From Thermoplasmatota archaeon (lineage in GTDB: Archaea > Thermoplasmatota > Thermoplasmata > Halarchaeoplasmatales > Halarchaeoplasmataceae): a DNA stretch of 6,372 nucleotides. The DNA is taken from NCBI GenBank assembly GCA_018610025.1, contig JAHENW010000076.1, positions 1 through 6,372 on the forward strand, read 5' to 3'. Position numbers and translations under genes: made by a program. Positions within the stretch are counted from its first letter, which is position 1; each line of letters begins with the position of its first letter. The notes beneath the pieces are model-generated. The model did no database searches, was not told the origin of the DNA, and saw only the letters and a program-made list of their open reading frames with translations. Positions 1 through 5,410 of the stretch are shown here, piece by piece.

Positions 1-2845
1 CAACGGTTCCGTCACCCAACTCCCATGTAGCCAATCTGATCTCCCCGTCGATGTCGTCACTCGTATCCTCGAAGGTGACCGTCTTATCTTCTGTTGTGGG
101 GTTATCGTGTATATCCATGGAAACACGTGGGGGCATGTTGATGAACAGGGATGAGTTATCTTCTACCAGCGTTCCGTCCTGGTACGTTGCGTTGAAAGTG
201 ATGGTGTGGTTACCGGCTGAGAGATGTTCTGCATCTAGAGTGAAATTCGTTTCGTTGGATAAGAAACCGTCCATGTTCGAGCTCCATGACGTGGATGTTA
301 CATTGATCTCATCCGTCAGATTGGCGGTGAAGTTGACGGTGTGCTGTCCGATGGTGGCCGGGTTTGGGGTTATATCACCTATCTCACAGCTTTTATTTTC
401 CCCTGTGTCTGATTGTGAAAAAGAGCGGGTCTCTATGACCTCACCGTTGGGGGTCCGTATGGTGGTGTTGTACTGGTAGGAGTCCAGGGCCTGGATCAGA
501 AGACCGTCCTTGTTGGAATGGACCGTGCTGCTGTTGACTTCTAAAACCTCCCTTATCTTGATGGCTTGTAGACCTTCCTCGACCTGGGGTTTAAGATCGC
601 CTTTGAGCTCACTCATCCTTCCCGATGTTAGTAACCCACCGTCTCTGAACAACCGGGTAACCTCGTTCCTCGTTGGTTTTCCACTACTATCCGAAACGAT
701 ATCACAGTCGTCGTTCAGGCCGCCCTTGGTGGTGTTGTAGACGCTCCATCCGTAAGAGATGTAGGGCGTTTTTCTTCTAGTGACCCTCTTTGCCGTTCTC
801 TTTGCTATGTTGTTAACGTAGGAATCTCCGCCGTAGAAGTTCTCGTACTCGTCGTACAGCATATCCTTGAACTCCTCAACCCGTGGCTCCGCCCCACCCT
901 CGTGCATGAAGTTCTTTATTATATCAACTATCTCCTGTGGATTTTGTTGATAGTAAAGGATGGTGGTCTCGATGGCAGCGTCGATGCTGTTCTTCAGGTC
1001 CCTGAACACGGGACGTTTGTCACTTGGATCTATCTCGAGTTTTCTGTACCTGGCCAGTACGTTGGTCAGAGCCTCGTTCTCCAGTATCGAGTCCACCACC
1101 TTCTGGGTGATGGCCTTGATCGTCTCACGTACATCCATCAGATCTTCTTTTGACGGTTCCTCGTAACTGTTATCGTAGAAGTCCTGCCACGCCTGGTCGT
1201 TACCGTCGAGTATGTCCACCGGTCTGTATGAGATAGGGTGGTCGTGCACGTCTACACTTATCTTTCCTACGGCGTAGTCGTAGCCTGCCAGTACTTCTTC
1301 TGCACCGCATTTTCCGTAGATAGGTTCGCCCTCCTCGGTGTGGTTGATTATAACCTGGTGATCGCAGGTGTCGTCCCTTCTTCTGTGCACATCTCCGTGG
1401 CCGCACGAGTACTCGTACCAGCGGTGCTCCGAGCCGGTGAGTTTAGTGACGTAGGAGAGGTTGTAGCTATCGTTGAAGTCGCTTGTAGTGGGATAGCCGA
1501 ACATCCTTTCACCGTTCACGGTATCGTAGGGCGTGTAGCTGTTCTTGACAACGTTGGAGTCCATCATGCCCGAGGCTATCATGGTCTTCTCGGCCCATCT
1601 CTTGACAACCTTGACCTGCGATGGGACTATATCGGAGTTCTCGTCGCTGAAGAAATAGTCGATTACGTTTTTCACCTCCTCTGCCACGCCTTCAACTGCC
1701 TGCTCTATCGTCTGAACAAGTTTCCATACTGTGTTCACCATCGGGAGTACCTGAAAGTAGTCAAGGTACTTCAGTATGAACTGGTCGACCACGGTGTTGA
1801 GCGCCTGGGCGATGATCGCTTCTAGGCTGATATCGCTGCTCTCGTTGATGTGAACGGTATCTCCGTCGTAACCGTAGCCGTAGAAGAGCGAGACGATATC
1901 GCCAGGGTCGAGCCTTCCACGGGTGATATAGTTGTTCAGGAGTTCCTCCATGTTCCCCTTCCCAATGTCGGAGACGTTCTCCGAGAAGGCCTGGAGTGCG
2001 CTCTCGTCGTACGAGCGGAACTGATAGGCCATTTCTAAAAAGATGGCGAGATTGATGGCCACCTCGGCATCCTCTTTCGTCACTATATTTTCCATCGTAT
2101 AGGATGAGTTGATGTCCAGCGTGGTGTTCTCCCCTGCACCGTAGCCCATGAGCACGCGGTACTGAGCAAGGGTATTGAGTACGTAGGATGATATACGGGC
2201 AACATCGCTCACATCTCCCTTGAGATTCGACTGAAAACTCCTCATCTTCCTTTTCATGAATGGGAACGGCACGTCAACTGTTATACCGTAGTCCCTGCTC
2301 TTGTTGAGGGAGAGCTCGTTTTCAACGTTCTTTATATTCAGATCAACGTGTCCCTTCACTTCGTAGAAGAATGTCCTGTTGGTGAAGCGTATGTTCGGTC
2401 CGTTTTCGTTAACGGCGTTGAGCGAAGTGCCGTTCTTCATCTCGGGCACCATGTCCTTCACCTCCGTGGAGCCCTTTTCGATGTTGAGATCGTGCCCCTT
2501 AAGGGTGATATGGACGTTTCCCGTCCTCCAGCCCTTCTCTTTTCTATCACCCATGTACGATGACAGTCTTGAGTGGAAGAGTTCCGAAACGTTGACGGTC
2601 CGTCGGCTCGCGAGAAAAGTACTCCTGACCGCCATGCGGTGCACGTGTGTCCTTATCTCTTCGAAGGTCTCTTCCCCGGCCTCCTCGAGCTCGCTTATCT
2701 TCCCCTTTCTCAACTCGTTCTCGTAGTTTATCTTCTCGATCCTGGCCACGTATGTGAACGCGATTATAGACAGCAGTATGAGCAGAACTCCTAGGACAGC
2801 AAAAGAGGTCGTTCCCTGGTCCCTTCTCTCTCCCTTGAACATCAT
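1..2845 (-). CDS. Large N-terminally anchored extracellular protein with C-terminal Ig-like and PKD domains (C-terminus beyond window)
   Basis: One frame stays open for 948 codons from ATG at 2845 to the window edge; a second ATG follows at 2842. Residues 1-10 are basic, and a hydrophobic helix spans about 14-34, like a TadE or type IV pilin-like anchor (RRDQG then TTSFAVLGVLLIL), but without the Glu+5 of classical pilins. Most of the rest should lie outside the cell. Residues 36-75 are charged and probably helical, and a long amphipathic stretch covers about 341-400. A Cys/His-rich patch lies at 481-513 (C481, H483, H487, C494, H496, H502, C513). An Ig-like beta domain follows at about 820-904, then a PKD domain from 905 whose WELGDGT motif ends at the window edge. 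N-glycosylation sequons are frequent. The architecture recalls large haloarchaeal proteins encoded near Tad/type IV pilus genes; that likeness is an inference. No enzymatic motif is seen. A surface or pilus-associated structural role is likely, but the exact function is unknown. Confidence 0.85.
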   Translation of the reverse strand, partial: MMFKGERRDQGTTSFAVLGVLLILLSIIAFTYVARIEKINYENELRKGKISELEEAGEETFEEIRTHVHRMAVRSTFLASRRTVNVSELFHSRLSSYMGDRKEKGWRTGNVHITLKGHDLNIEKGSTEVKDMVPEMKNGTSLNAVNENGPNIRFTNRTFFYEVKGHVDLNIKNVENELSLNKSRDYGITVDVPFPFMKRKMRSFQSNLKGDVSDVARISSYVLNTLAQYRVLMGYGAGENTTLDINSSYTMENIVTKEDAEVAINLAIFLEMAYQFRSYDESALQAFSENVSDIGKGNMEELLNNYITRGRLDPGDIVSLFYGYGYDGDTVHINESSDISLEAIIAQALNTVVDQFILKYLDYFQVLPMVNTVWKLVQTIEQAVEGVAEEVKNVIDYFFSDENSDIVPSQVKVVKRWAEKTMIASGMMDSNVVKNSYTPYDTVNGERMFGYPTTSDFNDSYNLSYVTKLTGSEHRWYEYSCGHGDVHRRRDDTCDHQVIINHTEEGEPIYGKCGAEEVLAGYDYAVGKISVDVHDHPISYRPVDILDGNDQAWQDFYDNSYEEPSKEDLMDVRETIKAITQKVVDSILENEALTNVLARYRKLEIDPSDKRPVFRDLKNSIDAAIETTILYYQQNPQEIVDIIKNFMHEGGAEPRVEEFKDMLYDEYENFYGGDSYVNNIAKRTAKRVTRRKTPYISYGWSVYNTTKGGLNDDCDIVSDSSGKPTRNEVTRLFRDGGLLTSGRMSELKGDLKPQVEEGLQAIKIREVLEVNSSTVHSNKDGLLIQALDSYQYNTTIRTPNGEVIETRSFSQSDTGENKSCEIGDITPNPATIGQHTVNFTANLTDEINVTSTSWSSNMDGFLSNETNFTLDAEHLSAGNHTITFNATYQDGTLVEDNSSLFINMPPRVSMDIHDNPTTEDKTVTFEDTSDDIDGEIRLATWELGDGTV

Positions 2846-2870
2846 ATTTTCGGAGTGTTGAAAATAGCCT

Positions 2871-2880
2871 AGTATATACT
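2871..2880 (-). promoter_or_regulatory. Putative TATA box of the large anchored protein gene
   Basis: The palindromic AGTATATACT, preceded on the minus strand by CGAAAG as a possible BRE, is centred about 26-27 bp upstream of position 2849. Transcription would start only a few bases before the ATG at 2845, giving an almost leaderless mRNA. No Shine-Dalgarno sequence is visible before the start, which fits. An alternative TATA-like element on the same strand lies at about 2899-2909. Confidence 0.5.
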
Positions 2881-2891
2881 ACTTTCGATGT

Positions 2892-2910
2892 GGCGAGAAA
2901 AAAATATATC
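2892..2910 (+). promoter_or_regulatory. Putative BRE/TATA promoter of the box C/D sRNA
   Basis: On the plus strand, GGCGAGAAAAAAATATATC gives a purine-rich BRE-like stretch followed by a TATA box centred near 2905. An archaeal start is expected about 26 bp downstream, near 2931, which is four bases before the C box at 2935. That is where the mature 5' end of a C/D sRNA is expected. The A7 run (2898-2904) reads as T7 on the minus strand and could also terminate minus-strand transcripts arriving from the small gene. Confidence 0.55.
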
Positions 2911-2930
2911 TTTCAAGCGTGATTACATAT

Positions 2931-2995
2931 CACAGTGATGAAAAGACCCTTGCTGAGCCGAGAGGCGATGATGAAGATCTTGAGTGCTGATATGC
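2931..2995 (+). ncRNA. Archaeal box C/D guide sRNA (2'-O-methylation guide), predicted D target tRNA-Leu(CAA) C34
   Basis: All four boxes are present in order: C box GTGATGA at 2935-2941, D' box CTGA at 2953-2956, C' box ATGATGA at 2968-2974, and D box CTGA at 2987-2990. The two guides are 11 nt (2942-2952) and 12 nt (2975-2986), matching the tight spacing of archaeal sRNAs that assemble with L7Ae, Nop5 and fibrillarin. Between D' and C', GCC-GAGA-GGC (2957-2966) can form a 3-bp stem capped by a GNRA tetraloop. The external stem flanking C and D is weak (A-U, C-A mismatch, A-U, C-G). The D guide AGATCTTGAGTG is complementary to ACUCAAGAUC, which I recall as the anticodon loop of archaeal tRNA-Leu(CAA). 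The nucleotide opposite the fifth guide base from box D is then wobble C34. The D' guide AAAGACCCTTG predicts methylation of the underscored-equivalent fifth base, a G, in CAAGGGUCUUU; I could not assign that target. A promoter is correctly spaced upstream. Confidence 0.8.
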
Positions 2996-3002
2996 ACTCA
3001 AG
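2979..3002. repeat. Perfect 9-bp inverted repeat with a 6-nt loop over the sRNA D guide and the small gene's stop codon
   Basis: CTTGAGTGC (2979-2987) and GCACTCAAG (2994-3002) are exact reverse complements around the loop TGATAT. On the plus strand, the left arm is the last eight bases of the D guide plus the first base of box D, and the right arm lies just 3' of the box. On the minus strand, the arm near 2998-3002 includes the TGA stop of the small membrane-protein gene, so the hairpin could mark that mRNA's 3' end. No U-run follows directly on either strand, so a classic terminator is not established. Confidence 0.7.
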
Positions 3003-3222
3003 GCTCCACCGTCTTGTACTTTCCTTTGGAGTAGGGCTGTAAGGTCAGTAGAGCGAATCCCATCCAACCGACTAACAATATGGAGATCAGTATGTTGCCG
3101 TCCCAGGAGTCCAAAAAGTATGGTACTATCCAGTGATTTAACAGCATCCCTAGAACAGGCAGCACTACAGAGAGCATCAGGTATATGAATATCTGCAGAC
3201 TCGATCGTTCTCTCTTTGGCAT
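2998..3222 (-). CDS. Small two-helix membrane protein, hypothetical
   Basis: The 74-residue product starts with basic MPKRER and has two hydrophobic segments, about residues 10-34 and 43-62, joined by a short loop (FLDSWDGN). It ends in a basic tail (YSKGKYK), consistent with both ends in the cytoplasm. ATG at 3222 is preferred over an in-frame TTG at 3237. A TATA-like element lies about 26 bp upstream of 3222, which suggests a leaderless mRNA, and no convincing Shine-Dalgarno site precedes either start. The gene lies 46 bases downstream of the propeller gene's stop on the same strand but seems to have its own promoter. Its stop codon overlaps the region just 3' of the C/D sRNA on the opposite strand. 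I recognise no family and assign no function. It could be an archaeal DUF-type two-helix protein. Confidence 0.6.
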   Translation of the reverse strand: MPKRERSSLQIFIYLMLSVVLPVLGMLLNHWIVPYFLDSWDGNILISILLVGWMGFALLTLQPYSKGKYKTVEP

Positions 3223-3243
3223 CGAAGTCCCAATCAACGGTTG

Positions 3244-3260
3244 TAATAAAAACTTTTGGG
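3244..3260 (-). promoter_or_regulatory. Putative TATA promoter of the small membrane protein gene
   Basis: The minus strand reads CCCAAAAGTTTTTATTA, with an A-rich BRE-like part and a TATA-like TTTTTATTA centred near 3248. A start 26 bp downstream falls at about 3222, exactly the preferred ATG, which predicts a leaderless transcript. The T5 run lies 17 bases past the propeller gene's stop and may also serve as its U-rich transcription end. Confidence 0.45.
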
Positions 3261-3268
3261 AACGTGGC

Positions 3269-5263
3269 TTATTGATAATCCACTGACCATATCACAGGGT
3301 TGCTCTCACTGTTGTATAACCAGTATCCATTCCCTGGGCTCATTGTAACTGTCGTTAAATCATCTACGTAATTTATATTGTATTCTTCCGTTTCATCGAA
3401 AACAGCGATCTTTGTTACTTCATTTGGAAGTGTTTTATTAGCGGTTTGATTTATGCTAGATGGATAACCGACCATGTTCCACCCGGGATTTAGAGTTATG
3501 TTAGTCATCACTGGTTTTGTACCCTCTATGGTTAGGGTATTGTTATTGGTCATCTTAATCCATATGCCCATGGTTCTGTTCCATTTTGATAAACTATCGA
3601 AATGAGAGGACCTGTTTTCTTTATAGGTCTTCCACTTGTTTCCATATCTGCCGTAATACATGACAGCTGTATAGTTGTAAGGAATTCCTGTTTCTGGATC
3701 ATTGAGTATGGATTCTAAGGAATCGTTAAGTGGAACGAGTTTGAAAGACACGAAATTCCATCCATCCGCTCCTATTCCTGTTTTTAGTTGTATCTTATAT
3801 TTTAGGCAGGGAGTGCCTTTAGCCTCTTGAGATTTATTGCCCTCACCTATCTTGTTCACTGCACTGACCTTGTAGTAATAGGTAACTCCATTGGATAAAT
3901 TAGTATCATTATATCCAGTAGTATCCCCTCCAACACTGTCATGATGTATAAAATTTGAAGAACTAGTTCTTCGATATATCTTATACTCGGTGATTTCGCT
4001 ACCACCATTATCTGTTGGTGCATCCCAAGTAAGATCTATGTATTGGTCACCATTTTTGCATTGAAGGTTTCTAGGAGCTGAAGGTACAGAGAGTGTAGAG
4101 TCTTCAAGTGCATATATATCATCATCCATTGAACCCACATATATGGTGCCGTTTGGACTTATCGAGGGGGACGACCATATCCTATCCCCTGTCTTGTAGT
4201 TCCATTTTTCTTTGCCTGATGGATCGATAGAATAAATGTAGTCATCATATGAGCCTATATAAACAACACCTTCTGAACTGATAGCAGGAGATGATGGGAT
4301 ACCGTCACCTGTAGTAAAATTCCATTTCTTCGTGCCGTTTTGGTCTACCGCATACAAATCATTATCCTTAGACCCTACGTATATCACTCCATTGGGACCT
4401 ATAGCTGGTGAAGAATCGACAACTCCTCCAGTAGTAAATCTCCATTTTTCCGTTCCGTTAGGATTTATCGCATAGAGATTGTTGTCTCTAGATCCTACAT
4501 ATATCGTACCATCATTTCCAATAGATGGAGAAGAATATACTGTATCACCCGTGGAAAAACTCCACTTCTCAGTTCCGTTGGGATAGACAGCATAGAGATT
4601 GTTATCATATGAACCGATGTAAATTGTTCCATTGGGTCCGATGGCTGGAGAAGAAGTTATATAACTACCGGTAGCAAAACTCCATTTTTCGGTCCCATTG
4701 GGATTGATCGCATACAGGTAGTCGTCTCCAGACCCGATATATATTGTACCGTCGCGTCCTATAGCGGGGGAAGACCATATGGCATATCCTGTGGAAAAAT
4801 TCCATTTTTCAGTCCCGTCCTCATTTATGGCATAAAGGTTGTTATCGTAAGAGCTGACATATATCGTTCCGTCAGATCCTATTGCAGGAGACGACTGGAC
4901 AGAATCTCCGGTTGAAAAATTCCACTTTTTGGTCCCATTGGGGTTAAGAGCATAAAGATTGTTATCATAGGACCCCACGTATATTGTACCGTCGGTGTCT
5001 ATAGCAGGAGATGAGCAAACATCATTTCCCGTGGAAAAATTCCACTTTTTTCCACCATTGTCATAGCTCGCGTTGTAAGGACTCATGCCCGTGTGATTAA
5101 GATTATTACGGAACATTGGCCAAGGAGTATCTCCCAATCTTGTAATTGTTTGTCCATTGTCCTTCGTTATCGTTTCCTTATCTCCTATACCCACGGCTCC
5201 AGTTATTGAAACGATTGCCAAGAGAATTACCAATCCTAACGAGATTCCCTTCACCCGACTCAT
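3269..5263 (-). CDS. Secreted eight-bladed PQQ-like beta-propeller protein with FN3 and duplicated GWN/GxW C-terminal module
   Basis: This is a complete protein of 664 residues. Residues 1-23 form a Sec-type signal peptide (hydrophobic GLVILLAIVSITGAV). The PWPMFRNNLNHTG segment at 47-59 is the usual entry to secreted PQQ-like propellers. Eight nearly uniform 40-residue blades follow (72-391), each with the pattern KW.F.TG...SSPAI...G.IY.GS.D..LYA. One FN3 domain (about 394-485) is bounded by C402 and C486, which might form a disulfide. The C-terminal part carries two related segments: GWNFVSF at 501 with GIWIKM at 566, and GWNMVGY at 594 with GYWLYN at 646. About two dozen N-X-S/T sequons suggest heavy N-glycosylation. 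Quinone-dehydrogenase catalytic features are not apparent, so 'PQQ' here names the fold; binding or scaffolding at the cell surface is more likely than catalysis. No C-terminal membrane anchor or sorting signal is visible, so it may be released or held by other surface proteins. ATG at 5263 follows a TATA box at leaderless spacing. Confidence 0.93.
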   Translation of the reverse strand: MSRVKGISLGLVILLAIVSITGAVGIGDKETITKDNGQTITRLGDTPWPMFRNNLNHTGMSPYNASYDNGGKKWNFSTGNDVCSSPAIDTDGTIYVGSYDNNLYALNPNGTKKWNFSTGDSVQSSPAIGSDGTIYVSSYDNNLYAINEDGTEKWNFSTGYAIWSSPAIGRDGTIYIGSGDDYLYAINPNGTEKWSFATGSYITSSPAIGPNGTIYIGSYDNNLYAVYPNGTEKWSFSTGDTVYSSPSIGNDGTIYVGSRDNNLYAINPNGTEKWRFTTGGVVDSSPAIGPNGVIYVGSKDNDLYAVDQNGTKKWNFTTGDGIPSSPAISSEGVVYIGSYDDYIYSIDPSGKEKWNYKTGDRIWSSPSISPNGTIYVGSMDDDIYALEDSTLSVPSAPRNLQCKNGDQYIDLTWDAPTDNGGSEITEYKIYRRTSSSNFIHHDSVGGDTTGYNDTNLSNGVTYYYKVSAVNKIGEGNKSQEAKGTPCLKYKIQLKTGIGADGWNFVSFKLVPLNDSLESILNDPETGIPYNYTAVMYYGRYGNKWKTYKENRSSHFDSLSKWNRTMGIWIKMTNNNTLTIEGTKPVMTNITLNPGWNMVGYPSSINQTANKTLPNEVTKIAVFDETEEYNINYVDDLTTVTMSPGNGYWLYNSESNPVIWSVDYQ
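4091..5050 (-). repeat. Eight in-register 120-bp tandem repeats encoding propeller blades
   Basis: The coding DNA repeats with a strict 120-bp period and no indels between blades. Conserved blocks such as those encoding EKW.F.TG, SSPAIG and DGTIY.GS.DNNLYA recur in every unit. The units clearly differ at third codon positions, so the array is not a very recent expansion. It could nonetheless recombine and change blade number between strains, and it may be collapsed in short-read assemblies. Confidence 0.9.
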
Positions 5264-5280
5264 CTTGATATAATCGAATG

Positions 5281-5300
5281 TTATTTAAATAAAATTTTCC
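5281..5300 (-). promoter_or_regulatory. Putative TATA promoter of the propeller gene
   Basis: The minus strand reads GGAAAATTTTATTTAAATAA, with GGAAAA as a BRE-like part ahead of an AT-rich TATA box. It contains the 12-bp palindrome TTATTTAAATAA (5281-5292). A TATA centre near 5290 places the transcription start at about 5264, next to the ATG at 5263. There is no Shine-Dalgarno site before the start, which agrees with a leaderless mRNA. Confidence 0.55.
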
Positions 5301-5348
5301 CCTTTCTTAGCAATAATTCCTTATTAAATATATTATTATTATTTCAAT

Positions 5349-5366
5349 TGGGGAAATTATTTAAAG
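5349..5366 (+). promoter_or_regulatory. Putative BRE/TATA promoter of the PKD-repeat protein gene
   Basis: TGGGGAAATTATTTAAAG has a GGGAAAT BRE-like part and a TATA box TTATTTAAA centred near 5362. The expected start at about 5388 leaves a 5' leader of about 23 nt that contains the Shine-Dalgarno site at 5396-5401. Confidence 0.5.
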
Positions 5367-5395
5367 GTAGAATAAGTTAAATTGAAGATTCCAAA

Positions 5396-5401
5396 AAGGA
5401 G
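5396..5401 (+). promoter_or_regulatory. Shine-Dalgarno site of the PKD-repeat protein gene
   Basis: AAGGAG ends nine bases before the ATG at 5411, a workable spacing, and this decides the start. It contrasts with the three minus-strand genes, which show no such site and appear leaderless or nearly so. Confidence 0.65.
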
Positions 5402-5410
5402 TTGAGCTAC

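Larger units (their letters stand above)
5264..5410. other. AT-rich divergent intergenic region between the propeller and PKD genes
   Basis: These 147 bases separate two genes transcribed away from each other and contain both promoters. The centre (about 5316-5346) is almost pure A/T, with repeated TTATTA/ATTATT units, and may be an easily melted or regulator-binding segment. No coding sequence or RNA gene was recognised in it. The shared region would allow co-regulation of the two surface proteins, but this is inference. Confidence 0.7.

Noticed and set aside
51..479. Plus-strand open frame of 142 codons
   Set aside because: It lies opposite the Ig-like/PKD coding region on the minus strand, whose protein signature is clear; the plus-strand product is low-complexity Ser/Val-rich.
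1238..1825. Plus-strand open frame of 195 codons
   Set aside because: It is the complement of the continuous minus-strand frame of the large anchored protein, its product has no recognisable domain, and no promoter or ribosome site supports it.
2929..2939. ATCAC-A-GTGAT as an operator palindrome
   Set aside because: The right half is part of the sRNA C box, so the short symmetry is probably incidental.
3223..3237. TTG at 3237 as the start of the small membrane protein
   Set aside because: The ATG at 3222 matches the expected transcription start of a leaderless mRNA, and no Shine-Dalgarno site supports the TTG.
4091..5050. CRISPR-like or satellite array
   Set aside because: The 120-bp period is coding, in frame, and explained by 40-residue propeller blades; there are no identical short repeats with unique spacers.
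3269..5263. Quinoprotein alcohol dehydrogenase
   Set aside because: The blades match the PQQ-like fold but catalytic-site features of quinoprotein dehydrogenases are not apparent, and the FN3 and C-terminal modules point to a structural surface protein.
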